Of a DNA stretch of 64,000 nucleotides, positions 1-8,367 are shown in pieces. The notes beneath the pieces were generated by a model that saw only the letters and a list, made by a program, of their open reading frames with translations, searched no databases and was not told the origin of the DNA. The stretch comes from Tagaea sp. CACIAM 22H2 (GTDB taxonomy: Bacteria; Pseudomonadota; Alphaproteobacteria; CACIAM-22H2), in NCBI GenBank assembly GCA_014444615.1, contig PVXE01000007.1:43629-107628 (forward strand). The letters are read 5' to 3'. Within the stretch, counting starts at the first letter, position 1; each line of letters opens with the position of its first letter. The position numbers were made by a program, and so were the translations under genes.

Positions 1-1
1 G

Positions 2-196
2 CTGCGTCAATCCAAGGATCAGCCGCTGGTGATGGGCATCGCACTCCACGCTTATCTTGTGGGGCAGCCGCATCGCTTGAAGCATTTGCGCCGCGCGCTT
101 GCCCATATCCGGCAGGCATGGCCCGAAATCTGGTTTACGACCTCGGGCCGGATCGCCGCACATGCCGCCAGCCTGCCGCCCGGCATCGTGCCGTGA
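2..196 (+). CDS. Polysaccharide deacetylase family protein, C-terminal end (5' truncated by window)
   Basis: An open frame enters from the left edge and ends at a TGA at 194-196, giving about 64 residues of a C-terminus. The stretch GIALHAYLVGQPHRLKHL followed by an amphipathic helix and a tail with 'WFTTSGRIAAH' matches the C-terminal region of polysaccharide deacetylases of the PuuE/allantoinase-like group (family knowledge). Those enzymes hydrolyse allantoin or related amides. The adjacent urea importer would fit a ureide-to-urea scavenging role, but this is inference because the catalytic NodB domain lies outside the window. Confidence 0.6.
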   Translation: MRQSKDQPLVMGIALHAYLVGQPHRLKHLRRALAHIRQAWPEIWFTTSGRIAAHAASLPPGIVP

Positions 197-387
197 CCAA
201 TTCGGATTGGTCGCCTTCGTAAAAGGCGGGAAGGCGCAAATTTAAGCAATTGTTGCGCATCCCGACGATCGGCAACGAATGGCGATGTGCGGCGCTATCG
301 CATCGGTTGCGTGCCCCGCGATGTCGCCCATCCGCGCGTGGTATCCGGGCGCCCCGTTCCATGCGCGCATATAGGTAATTGCGCGTA

Positions 388-403
388 TGGCATGAGGCTT
401 GCT
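388..403 (+). promoter_or_regulatory. Candidate sigma54 (-24/-12) promoter of urtABCDE
   Basis: The sequence TGGCATGAGGCTTGCT matches the sigma54 consensus TGGCAC-N5-TTGCW with one mismatch. GG and GC are separated by exactly 10 bases. It lies about 55 bases upstream of the urtA ATG, leaving a leader of roughly 40 bases. Urea importers are commonly under NtrC/sigma54 nitrogen control, so the position makes biological sense. I could not find a convincing NtrC dyad upstream. Confidence 0.55.
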
Positions 404-457
404 CCCCCATGAATTCGGCCGATGGGCCACGCAACGAAACATGGGGGTTTCGCGAAA

Positions 458-1750
458 ATGAGCATTTCTCGTCGTCGTCTATTGGGCTCCGCCGTCGGCG
501 GTGCCGCGATTCTGCACTACGGGCGGATGGGTGCGTTCGCCCAGGCGCCGACGATCAAGATCGGCATTCTCCACTCGCTGTCGGGCACGATGGCGATTTC
601 GGAGACGACGTTGAAAGACGTCATGCTGATGCTGATCGAAGAGCAGAACAAGAAGGGCGGCGTTCTGGGCCGCAGGCTCGAAGCGGTGGTCGCCGATCCC
701 GCGTCGAACTGGCCGCTGTTCGCCGAAAAGGCGCGCGAACTGATCGCGCGCGACAAGGTCGCCGCGACGTTCGGCTGCTGGACCTCGGTCAGCCGCAAGT
801 CGGTGCTGCCGGTATTCAAGGAACTCAACAACATCCTCTTCTACCCCGTGCAGTACGAGGGCGAGGAGAGCGAGCGCAACGTGTTCTACACGGGCGCGGC
901 GCCGAACCAGCAGGCCATTCCGGCCGTCGACTATCTGATGTCGAAGGACGGCGGCGAGGTGAAGCGCTGGGTGCTCGCGGGCACGGACTATGTCTATCCG
1001 CGCACGACCAACAAGATCCTCGAGGCGTATCTCAAGTCGAAGGGTGTCGCCGACGCCGACATCATGATCAACTACACGCCGTTCGGCCACGCCGATTGGC
1101 AGACGATCGTGTCGAGCATCAAGACCTTCGGCGCCGCCGGCAAGAAGACGGCCGTGGTGTCGACGATCAACGGCGACGCCAACGTTCCCTTCTACAAGGA
1201 ACTCGGCAACCAGGGCATCAAGGCGACGGACATTCCCGTCGTCGCGTTCTCGGTCGGCGAAGAAGAACTCGCCGGCATCGATACGAAGCCGCTCGTCGGC
1301 CATCTCGCCGCCTGGAACTACTTCCAGTCGGTCAAGAATCCCGACAACGACGCCTTCATCAAGGCGTGGCAGGCCTTCACCAAGAACCCGAAGCGCGTGA
1401 CCAACGATCCGATGGAAGCGCACTATATCGGCTTCAACATGTGGGTGAAGGCGGTCGAGGCGGCCAAGTCGGTCGATCCGGACGCCGTCATCAAGGCCCT
1501 GCCGGGCGTCAAGGCGCCGAACCTGACCGGCGGCATTTCGGAAATGCTGCCCAACCACCACATCACGAAGCCCGTGATGATCGGCGAAGTCCGCGAGGAC
1601 GGTCAGTTCGACGTGGTGTGGCAGACCAAGGATCTGGTCCCCGGCGACGCGTGGTCCAAGCATCTCGACGGGTCGAAGGACCTGATCGGCGACTGGGTGA
1701 CGCGCAACTGCGGCAACTGGAACACCAAGACGAACACCTGCGGCAGCTGA
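458..1750 (+). CDS. urtA: Urea ABC transporter, substrate-binding protein UrtA
   Basis: This 430-residue protein is the periplasmic binding component of a urea ABC importer. The N-terminus (SRRRLLGSA, then a short hydrophobic stretch and AFAQA) is a twin-arginine signal peptide. The mature part begins TIKIGILHSLSGTMA, typical of the Leu/Ile/Val-type type I periplasmic binding fold (UrtA/AmiC group), and family length fits. I chose the ATG at 458 rather than the in-frame ATG at 422 because it puts the Tat signal at the very N-terminus. The gene is followed 12 bases later by urtB and heads a five-gene operon, urtABCDE. A sigma54-like promoter sits about 55 bases upstream. No urease genes are in view, so urea hydrolysis must be encoded elsewhere. 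Confidence 0.93.
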   Translation: MSISRRRLLGSAVGGAAILHYGRMGAFAQAPTIKIGILHSLSGTMAISETTLKDVMLMLIEEQNKKGGVLGRRLEAVVADPASNWPLFAEKARELIARDKVAATFGCWTSVSRKSVLPVFKELNNILFYPVQYEGEESERNVFYTGAAPNQQAIPAVDYLMSKDGGEVKRWVLAGTDYVYPRTTNKILEAYLKSKGVADADIMINYTPFGHADWQTIVSSIKTFGAAGKKTAVVSTINGDANVPFYKELGNQGIKATDIPVVAFSVGEEELAGIDTKPLVGHLAAWNYFQSVKNPDNDAFIKAWQAFTKNPKRVTNDPMEAHYIGFNMWVKAVEAAKSVDPDAVIKALPGVKAPNLTGGISEMLPNHHITKPVMIGEVREDGQFDVVWQTKDLVPGDAWSKHLDGSKDLIGDWVTRNCGNWNTKTNTCGS

Positions 1751-1762
1751 GAAGCGAAGCTG

Positions 1763-3418
1763 GTGAATCATCGTCATACGACGTTGCGGGACCGGGCGCG
1801 CGCTATCGCGCCCGGTCTTGCGTCCCCGGCGCTTCTGGCGCTGGCGATCCTGTTCCTTTTGACTTGCTTTGCGTCCTTGCCTGCACGTGCGCAGGATTAC
1901 AACGCAGCGCTCGACAAGTTCCTGTCGGATTCCTTTCCGGATACCGAAGCAGGTATCGCGGGCGTGCAAGCCGTCGGCGATCCGCGTGGCGTTCCCGTCA
2001 TCGAAGCTTTGCTCGACCGGCGCTTGCTGGTGAACCAAGCGGCCAAGGCGATCGTCTATCGCGATCGGGCGGGCGCCACGTTCGATGCGCGCACCGGAGA
2101 ACCGGCGGCCGCGCCCGATAGCCCCACGACCGTGCGGCTCAACAATCGCTTGCGCGGCATCGCGCAAGCCGCGCTGGGCGCCATGACTCTTTTATCGCCC
2201 GATCCCACACGCCGCCGCCAAGCGGCCGAGGCGGTGTTCCGTTCGCGCGACGCCTCCGCCCTGCCGGCCATCGATCAGGCCTTGGCCCGCGAAACCCTGC
2301 CCAGCGTGCGCGACGCGTTGCGCTTGGCGCGCGCGGCCATCGTGCTGACCGACGACGCGACGCCGATGGCTGATCGCATCGCGGCCGTCGATGTCGTGTC
2401 GGCCTCCGCCGACCGCGACCGGATCGGCTTGCTGCGCCAGGTCATGAACCGCGCGCCGGCCGAGTTGAAGCCGGCACTCGAAGCCGGGATCGCGAAGATC
2501 GAGAACGTGCTGAAGATGCGCGAGATCGCGCAGACCTTCTGGTTTGGTTTGTCCTTGGGCTCCGTGCTGCTTCTCGCCGCCATCGGTCTTGCCATCACCT
2601 TCGGCGTGATGGGCGTCATCAACATGGCGCATGGCGAGATGGTGATGATCGGCGCTTATGTCACCTTCATGGTGCAGGAGACGATCCGCAATTCCGCGCC
2701 GGAGCTGTTCGACTATTCGCTGCTGATCTCGCTGCCGCTCGCCTTCTTCGTCGCGGGCGCGATCGGCGTGGCGATCGAACGCGGCATCATCCGCTTCCTC
2801 TATGGCCGGCCGCTCGAAACGTTGCTCGCCACCTTCGGCGTGTCGCTGTTCCTGCAACAAGGCGTTCGCACCATCTTTGGCCCGACCAACCGCGAAGTCG
2901 GCGCGCCCGGCTTCATGTCGGGCTATTTCGAGTTCTTCGGCCTGCAGATCACTTATGGCCGCTTGTGGATCGTCGTTTTCGCGATCTTCGTCTTCGCGAT
3001 GCTTCTGCTGGTGCTGAAGGGCACGTCGCTGGGCCTGCATATGCGCGCGGTCACGCAGAACCGGCGCATGGCGGCGTCGATGGGCATTCGCACCGGCTTC
3101 GTCGATGCGATGACCTTCGGCCTCGGCTCGGGCATCGCCGGGATCGCGGGCGTGGCGCTCAGCCAGATCGACAATGTCAGCCCCAATCTCGGGCAGGGCT
3201 ACATCATCGACAGCTTCATGGTCGTGGTGTTCGGCGGCGTGGGCAATTTGTGGGGCACGCTGGTCGCGGCGCTGTCGCTGGGTGTCGCCAACAAACTGCT
3301 CGAACCCTTCGCGGGCGCGGTGCTGGGCAAGATTCTAATCCTGGTGCTGCTGATCCTGTTCATCCAGAAACGCCCGCGCGGTTTGTTCGCGCTCAAAGGC
3401 CGGGCCGTCGAACAATGA
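1763..3418 (+). CDS. urtB: Urea ABC transporter permease UrtB
   Basis: The 551-residue product is an inner-membrane permease of the LivH type with the long N-terminal extension characteristic of UrtB. Residues 1-45 form a signal/anchor segment ending in ARAQ, and residues 45-245 are a soluble, helix-rich (HEAT-like) domain. From about 255 onward there is a set of hydrophobic helices with the LivH-like motif GVINMAHGEMVMIGAY. The C-terminus contains VVFGGVGNLWGTL, also typical. The start is a GTG (1763) 12 bases after urtA. The stop overlaps the urtC ATG (ATGA), so the two are translationally coupled. Confidence 0.93.
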   Translation: MNHRHTTLRDRARAIAPGLASPALLALAILFLLTCFASLPARAQDYNAALDKFLSDSFPDTEAGIAGVQAVGDPRGVPVIEALLDRRLLVNQAAKAIVYRDRAGATFDARTGEPAAAPDSPTTVRLNNRLRGIAQAALGAMTLLSPDPTRRRQAAEAVFRSRDASALPAIDQALARETLPSVRDALRLARAAIVLTDDATPMADRIAAVDVVSASADRDRIGLLRQVMNRAPAELKPALEAGIAKIENVLKMREIAQTFWFGLSLGSVLLLAAIGLAITFGVMGVINMAHGEMVMIGAYVTFMVQETIRNSAPELFDYSLLISLPLAFFVAGAIGVAIERGIIRFLYGRPLETLLATFGVSLFLQQGVRTIFGPTNREVGAPGFMSGYFEFFGLQITYGRLWIVVFAIFVFAMLLLVLKGTSLGLHMRAVTQNRRMAASMGIRTGFVDAMTFGLGSGIAGIAGVALSQIDNVSPNLGQGYIIDSFMVVVFGGVGNLWGTLVAALSLGVANKLLEPFAGAVLGKILILVLLILFIQKRPRGLFALKGRAVEQ

Positions 3419-4545
3419 TCGCCGCGTTGCTCGCCGAAAAACTCGACGGCCGAGGGAAGATCTTTCTGATCTTCCTGGCGCTGCTTGCATTGCTGGTGCC
3501 GATCTGCAATCTGCTCGTGCCCGCAGGCTCGGCCTTCCATATCGGCACCGGTACGGTCGTGCTGCTCGGCAAATGGCTGTGCTACGCCATGCTGGCCGTC
3601 GCCCTCGATCTCGTCTGGGGCTATTGCGGCATTCTTTCGCTGGGCCATGGCGCGTTCTTCGCGCTGGGCGGCTACGCGATGGGCATGTACCTCATGCGCC
3701 AGATCGGCACGCGCGGCGTCTACGGCCATCCCGTGCTGCCGGATTTCATGGTCTTCTTGAATTGGACCGAATTGCCGGTCGCGTGGTGGGGCTTCCAGAA
3801 CCCGGTCTACGCGATGTTCATGGTGCTGGCGGTGCCCGGCGCGCTCGCCTTCGTGTTCGGCTGGTTCGCGTTCCGCAGCCGCGTCACGGGCGTGTATCTC
3901 TCGATCATCACCCAGGCGCTGACCTATGCGTTGCTGCTCGCCTTCTTCCGCAACGATATGGGTTTCGGCGGCAATAACGGCCTGACCGACTTCAAGGACA
4001 TTTTCGGCTTCAACGTGCAGTCGGCGGGCACGCGCATGGCGCTGTTCCTGGCGAGCGTCGCGGGCTTGGTTATCGCCTTCCTGATTGCTAGGTTCATGGT
4101 CACGTCGACCTTCGGCAAGGTGCTCGTCGCGATCCGCGACGCCGAAAGCCGCACGCGGTTCTTGGGCTACCGGGTTGAGCGCTTCAAGCTGCTGGTCTTC
4201 GTCGTTTCGGCGATGATGGCCGGTGTGGCGGGTGCCCTTTACGTGCCGCAAGTCGGCATCATCAACCCGTCGGAATTCTCGCCGATCAACTCGATCGAAG
4301 CGGTCGTGTGGGTCGCGATGGGCGGGCGCGGCACACTGGTGGGGGCCGCCCTTGGAGCCGGCATCGTCAACGCGCTGAAGACGACATTCACCACCGGCGC
4401 GCTGGCACCCTATTGGCTGTTCGTGCTGGGCGCGTTGTTCGTGCTCGTCACCGTCGCCTTGCCGGCCGGCATTCTGGGGGCGGCGGAAAGCCTGATCAAA
4501 CGCATGCGCGGATCGGGTTCGCCCGCCCGCAAGCCGGCCGAGTGA
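3415..4545 (+). CDS. urtC: Urea ABC transporter permease UrtC
   Basis: The 376-residue product is the second membrane permease, LivM-like. The start ATG overlaps the urtB stop by 4 bases, which fixes it against the much longer open frame beginning at 2965. Hydrophobic helices begin at about residue 15, and the motif LSLGHGAFFALGGYAMGMY near residues 70-90 is diagnostic for LivM/UrtC. The C-terminal AMGGRGTLVGAALGAGIV segment is the counterpart of the LivH loop that contacts the ATPase. It pairs with UrtB to form the channel. Confidence 0.92.
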   Translation: MIAALLAEKLDGRGKIFLIFLALLALLVPICNLLVPAGSAFHIGTGTVVLLGKWLCYAMLAVALDLVWGYCGILSLGHGAFFALGGYAMGMYLMRQIGTRGVYGHPVLPDFMVFLNWTELPVAWWGFQNPVYAMFMVLAVPGALAFVFGWFAFRSRVTGVYLSIITQALTYALLLAFFRNDMGFGGNNGLTDFKDIFGFNVQSAGTRMALFLASVAGLVIAFLIARFMVTSTFGKVLVAIRDAESRTRFLGYRVERFKLLVFVVSAMMAGVAGALYVPQVGIINPSEFSPINSIEAVVWVAMGGRGTLVGAALGAGIVNALKTTFTTGALAPYWLFVLGALFVLVTVALPAGILGAAESLIKRMRGSGSPARKPAE

Positions 4546-4556
4546 GGGCGCCGAAT

Positions 4557-5312
4557 ATGAACACCCCTGTCGTTCGCGCGCTCCTATATCTCGACGGCGT
4601 CAACGTCACCTTCGACGGTTTCCGCGCCTTGCGCTCGCTGTCGTTGACGGTCGAGACGGGCGCGATGCGCGCCATCATCGGCCCCAACGGGGCGGGCAAG
4701 ACCACGATGATGGACGTCATCACCGGCAAAACGAAACCCGACAACGGCGACGTGTTGTTCGCCGACGGCACGGTGGATTTGACGCGTCACGACGAAGCCT
4801 CGATCGCGGAGCTGGGTATCGGGCGCAAATTCCAGAAGCCGACCGTGTTCGAAAGCCATACGGTGGCGGACAACGTGCTGCTCGCGACGGCGGGCCCGCG
4901 CGGCGCGTTCTCCTCGCTCTGGGGTGCTCGCGCGCGCGTCGAGCGCGAACGCATCGACGAGGCGCTGGAAACCGTGCGCTTGCTCGCCCATCGCGACCGG
5001 CGGGCGGGCGAATTGTCGCACGGCCAGAAGCAATGGCTGGAGATCGCCATGCTGCTCGCCCAGAATCCGAAGCTGCTGCTGGTCGACGAACCCGTCGCGG
5101 GCATGACCGATGCGGAAACCGAAACGACGGCAGAATTGCTGCGCGAGATCAACCGCGACCACACCGTGGTCGTGGTCGAGCACGATATGAGCTTCGTGCG
5201 CGCGCTCGATTGCCGCGTGACTTGTCTGCACGAAGGTTCCGTGCTCGCCGAAGGCTCGATCGACACGATCGCGTCGAACGAGCGCGTCATCGAAGTCTAT
5301 CTGGGGCGCTGA
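4557..5312 (+). CDS. urtD: Urea ABC transporter ATP-binding protein UrtD
   Basis: This 251-residue ATPase is of the LivG type. Walker A is GPNGAGKT at residues 42-49. The signature motif is LSHGQ in place of LSGGQ, as is usual for UrtD, and Walker B is LLLVDEPVAG. The ATG at 4557, 11 bases after urtC, is chosen because the protein then starts just before the first beta strand; the open frame reaches back to 4308 inside urtC. With UrtE it forms the nucleotide-binding heterodimer. Confidence 0.93.
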   Translation: MNTPVVRALLYLDGVNVTFDGFRALRSLSLTVETGAMRAIIGPNGAGKTTMMDVITGKTKPDNGDVLFADGTVDLTRHDEASIAELGIGRKFQKPTVFESHTVADNVLLATAGPRGAFSSLWGARARVERERIDEALETVRLLAHRDRRAGELSHGQKQWLEIAMLLAQNPKLLLVDEPVAGMTDAETETTAELLREINRDHTVVVVEHDMSFVRALDCRVTCLHEGSVLAEGSIDTIASNERVIEVYLGR

Positions 5313-5317
5313 GCAGC

Positions 5318-6013
5318 ATGTTGGCCGTTGACAAGATCGATCTTCATTACGGCCAGGCGCAGGCGTTGCGCGGCGTGTCGATCGAGGCGCATTTCGGCGA
5401 AGTGTGCTGCGTGCTGGGCCGCAACGGCGTGGGCAAAAGCTCGCTGTTGCGCGCCATCACCGGCCAGCGCGGCATTTCGGCGGGCAGCATCAGCTTCGAA
5501 GGCAAACGGATCGACGCGATGGCGCCCGAGGATCGCGCGCGCGCCGGCATCGCCTATGTGCCGCAGGGCCGCGAGATTTTCGCGATGCTGACGGTGAAGG
5601 AAAATCTCGAAACCGGATTCGCGCCGCTGCCGCGCGGCCAGCGTTCGATCCCCGACGATCTGTTCGATCTGTTTCCGGTGCTGAAGGAAATGCTCGGCCG
5701 GCGCGGCGGCGACCTTTCGGGCGGTCAGCAGCAGCAATTGGCGATCGGCCGCGCGTTGACGATGCGTCCGAAACTCCTCGTGCTCGACGAGCCGACCGAA
5801 GGCATTCAGCCCTCGATCATCAAGGATATCGGCCGGACGATCGCCTATCTGCGCCAGCGCGGCGACATGGCGATCGTGCTGGTCGAGCAGTATTTCGACT
5901 TCGCCAAGGAACTCGCCGACCGCTGGTACGTGATGGAGCGCGGCGAGGTTTCCCTCGCCGGCACCAAGGCGAATATGGACGAAGACGAAATCCGCCGCCG
6001 GATGTCGGTCTAG
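5318..6013 (+). CDS. urtE: Urea ABC transporter ATP-binding protein UrtE
   Basis: The 231-residue LivF-type ATPase has Walker A GRNGVGKS near residue 34, signature LSGGQQQQLAIGRAL and Walker B LLVLDEPTEGIQPS. The start is 5 bases after the urtD stop. The final TAG (6011-6013) overlaps the TAG of the convergent MFS gene, the two stops sharing the palindrome CTAG, so no intrinsic terminator fits between them. It completes an uninterrupted urtABCDE operon. Confidence 0.93.
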   Translation: MLAVDKIDLHYGQAQALRGVSIEAHFGEVCCVLGRNGVGKSSLLRAITGQRGISAGSISFEGKRIDAMAPEDRARAGIAYVPQGREIFAMLTVKENLETGFAPLPRGQRSIPDDLFDLFPVLKEMLGRRGGDLSGGQQQQLAIGRALTMRPKLLVLDEPTEGIQPSIIKDIGRTIAYLRQRGDMAIVLVEQYFDFAKELADRWYVMERGEVSLAGTKANMDEDEIRRRMSV

Positions 6014-7284
6014 GCGGCGGCTTTCTTCGCGACGCGCGAGGGCTGCGGCGGCAGGAAGATCGTCAGCAGCCCGATCGCCGGCAGATAAGCGCAGATCTTG
6101 TAGACGGTATCGAGACCGTGGATGTCCGCGATCTCGCCCAGCGCCGCGGCGCCAATACCGCCCAGCCCGAACGAGAAGCCGAAGAACATGCCCGCGACCA
6201 AGCCGACGCGGCCGGGGATCAGTTCCTGCGCGTAGACCAGGATCGCCGAGAAAGCCGACGACATGATGAGGCCGACGGTGAAGGCGAGGACCAGCGTCGC
6301 CTGGAACCCGACATGCGGCAGCACGAGCGCGAAGGGCAGGGCGCCCAGGATCGAGAACCAGATGATCGGCAAGCGGCCGATACGGTCGCCCAGCCAGCCG
6401 CCGGCGAGCGCGCCGATCGGCGAGGAAAGCAGGAACGCGAACAGCGCGTATTGTGCGGTCTGCACGTCCACGCCGAAGCGGCCCATCAAATAGAAGGTGA
6501 AGTAGGACGTGAAGCCCGCCATGTAGAAGGTCTTGGAGAAGACCAGCGCCACCAGCACGGCGACGGCGATCGCCACTTTGCGCTTGCCCAGCGCGGCGGC
6601 AATGTTCGCGGCCGAAACGCCCGCATGGGCCGCGCGCGGCTTCATGTTGCGCGCATACCAGCCGCCGATCCAGAACAGCACCGCCATGCCGACGAAAGCG
6701 GCGGCGGAGAACCAGGCGATGCTGCCCTGACCGTTGGGCAGCACGATCAACGCGGCGAGCAGCGGGCCGATCGCGGAGCCCGCATTGCCGCCGACTTGGA
6801 ACAGCGATTGCGCCAGACCGTGGCGCCCGCCCGAGGCGAGGCGCGCGACGCGCGAGGCTTCGGGATGGAACACCGCCGAGCCGAGACCCACGAGGCAGGC
6901 CGACAGCAGAATGATCGGATAGCTATGCGCTTGCGATAGCAGCAACAGGCCGATCAGCGTCGAGCCCATGCCGATGGCGAGCGAGTAGGGTTTGGGATTG
7001 CGGTCGGTCGCGAAGCCGATCACCGGCTGGAACATCGACGCGGTGAATTGGAAGGCCAGCGTGATCAAGCCGATCTGCCCGAAATCGAGCCCATGCGCTT
7101 CCTTGAGGATCGGGTAGATCGCCGGGATCATCGACTGCATCGTGTCGTTCAGGAAATGGCAGAACGACAGCGAGAACACGACCGCGAAGGCGCCATTGGC
7201 GGCGGTGGGCGCGATCTTCGGGGCGGCGAAATCGGCGGGGGAAGCGGTCAAGGCGGCGGCTTGGCCGCGCGTATCGTCGGGCAT
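6010..7284 (-). CDS. MFS transporter, fosmidomycin-resistance (Fsr) type
   Basis: The 424-residue protein has about 12 hydrophobic segments in two six-helix halves. The first helix region (FCHFLNDTMQSMIPAIYPILKEAHGL) and the segment FHPEASRVA are characteristic of the Fsr-like subgroup of the major facilitator superfamily, which exports small drugs or metabolites. The start at 7284 (MPDDTRG) has GGAG about 10 bases upstream; an upstream in-frame start at 7308 has no ribosome site. It is convergent with urtE and shares stop-codon bases with it. The substrate is unknown. A role in nitrogen metabolism is not implied by position alone. Confidence 0.85.
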   Translation of the reverse strand: MPDDTRGQAAALTASPADFAAPKIAPTAANGAFAVVFSLSFCHFLNDTMQSMIPAIYPILKEAHGLDFGQIGLITLAFQFTASMFQPVIGFATDRNPKPYSLAIGMGSTLIGLLLLSQAHSYPIILLSACLVGLGSAVFHPEASRVARLASGGRHGLAQSLFQVGGNAGSAIGPLLAALIVLPNGQGSIAWFSAAAFVGMAVLFWIGGWYARNMKPRAAHAGVSAANIAAALGKRKVAIAVAVLVALVFSKTFYMAGFTSYFTFYLMGRFGVDVQTAQYALFAFLLSSPIGALAGGWLGDRIGRLPIIWFSILGALPFALVLPHVGFQATLVLAFTVGLIMSSAFSAILVYAQELIPGRVGLVAGMFFGFSFGLGGIGAAALGEIADIHGLDTVYKICAYLPAIGLLTIFLPPQPSRVAKKAAA

Positions 7285-7399
7285 GGGGCGTTTACTCCGT
7301 TGCCCCAAGGATTAAACGTTGTGACGTTCTGGCGTCGACCGCTATTGGCGCAGATCAGGCCCGCGCCGATTTATTAAAGTTTTTCAGATATTTATACGG

Positions 7400-7525
7400 A
7401 TGGCCGTCGGCCGCTTCCGGTGTCGTGGCGATCGGGTCTATTGTCCGGCGCCCGAAGACCCTAACACCCGCTTCGTCACCGACATGCTGGAACATGTCCG
7501 CGAGCCGCGCCACGAGGACATTTGA
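7400..7525 (+). CDS. Small hypothetical ORF (41 aa) ahead of the SCO1 gene
   Basis: This ATG-to-TGA frame encodes about 41 residues (MAVGRFRCRGDRVYCPAPED...) and ends 8 bases before the SCO1/SenC start. Composition (Pro, Arg and acidic residues, GC-rich third positions from about codon 10) is compatible with coding, and its tight placement suggests co-transcription. There is no obvious Shine-Dalgarno and the upstream stretch is AT-rich. I do not recognise it and it may not be a gene. Confidence 0.3.
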   Translation: MAVGRFRCRGDRVYCPAPEDPNTRFVTDMLEHVREPRHEDI

Positions 7526-7533
7526 TTCCGCCG

Positions 7534-8157
7534 ATGAATATCTTGCGCACGATCCGCTTGGCCGCGTGGTTTCTGGTCATCGTTGTCGCCGTTTTCACGG
7601 GCGCCATTTGGGCGACGCGCGCGTTGAAGCCCGTGCCCGAGGCCGTGCCGATTTCCAGCGCCTTGTCGCAATTCGGCGGTGCATTTTCGATCGCCGACAT
7701 GAACGGCAAGCGGATCACCGAGCGCGATCTCGCCGGCCGGCCGGCGCTGATGTTCTTCGGCTTCACCTCTTGTCCCGACGTGTGTCCGACGACGCTGACC
7801 GATATCTCGGGCTGGCTCGACACGTTGGGCGACGAGGCCAAAGACCTCGCCGTTTATTTCGTCACCGTCGACCCAGAGCGCGATACGCCCGAACAGCTGC
7901 GCGACTATCTCGCCGCGTTCGACGGGCGGATCGTCGGCTTGGTCGGCACGCCGGCCGAAACCGCGCGCATCGCCGACGCGTGGCGCGTCGTCTATAAAAA
8001 GGTGCCGCAGGGCGATAGCTACGTGATCGACCACACGGCGACCGTGTTCATGATCGACAAATCCGGCCAATTCGCCGGGACGATCGATTTCCACGAGCAG
8101 CGCGAGACGGCGCTGGCAAAGCTATCGCGACTTCTTCGCAGCGCACAAAATTCTTGA
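7534..8157 (+). CDS. SCO1/SenC family copper chaperone / thiol protein
   Basis: The 207-residue protein is membrane-anchored by one N-terminal helix (residues about 8-28) with a periplasmic thioredoxin-like domain. It carries the SCO copper-binding set: CPDVC at residues 80-84 and a conserved His near 167 (VIDHTAT), plus TVDPERDTPE. SCO proteins deliver copper to the CuA site of cytochrome c oxidase or act in redox homeostasis. The ATG at 7534 is preferred over an upstream TTG at 7522. It is followed within about 35 bases by a Mn2+ riboswitch and a metal exporter, but these appear to be separately controlled. No oxidase genes are nearby. Confidence 0.9.
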   Translation: MNILRTIRLAAWFLVIVVAVFTGAIWATRALKPVPEAVPISSALSQFGGAFSIADMNGKRITERDLAGRPALMFFGFTSCPDVCPTTLTDISGWLDTLGDEAKDLAVYFVTVDPERDTPEQLRDYLAAFDGRIVGLVGTPAETARIADAWRVVYKKVPQGDSYVIDHTATVFMIDKSGQFAGTIDFHEQRETALAKLSRLLRSAQNS

Positions 8158-8190
8158 CCCCTCCCGGCGGCGCTGCTACGCGTCAATTCT

Positions 8191-8300
8191 CCTTGGGGAG
8201 TAGTCGGCGTTCCCGAAACGCGTTCGCGTCAACATACTTGGCTCTTCGGAGCCATGGCGCGAGCAACCCGCGAAAGCGAGTTTGGCAAGACCACGGACCT
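8191..8300 (+). ncRNA. yybP-ykoY manganese riboswitch
   Basis: The region contains the conserved pieces of the yybP-ykoY aptamer in order: CTTGGGGAGTAG at 8192-8203, GTCAACATACTTGG at 8228-8241, a hairpin GGCTCTTCGGAGCC, GAGCAACCCGCGAAAGCGAG, and TTTGGCAAGACCACGGACC at 8281-8299. The arrangement closely resembles the Xanthomonas-type aptamer. The following bases (GACCTTCGCTTT and AAAGCGCAAGGTC, 8296 to about 8334) can form an extended hairpin. There is no T-run, so control is more likely at translation, through the GGGAG ribosome site at 8354-8358. The downstream UPF0016 gene is the classic target. Confidence 0.9.
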
Positions 8301-8367
8301 TCGCTTTGCCGGTACGGCCGGGGAAAGCGCAAGGTCGCGTTGCGTCTGGCCGTGGGAGCGTAATCCA

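Noticed and set aside
252..276. Inverted repeat GTTGC ... GCAAC upstream of urtA as an NtrC site
   Set aside because: It does not match the TGCACC-N5-GGTGCA consensus and is far from the promoter; kept only as a note.
479..2167. Long open frame on the minus strand opposite urtA/urtB
   Set aside because: It is rich in Arg, Asp and His repeats with no recognisable domain, and lies opposite clear family members; a GC-rich shadow frame. The same applies to many other long frames opposite real genes.
8254..8367. N-terminal extension of the UPF0016 exporter
   Set aside because: The extension lies within the Mn2+ riboswitch, has no family similarity and a good GTG start with GGGAG follows it.
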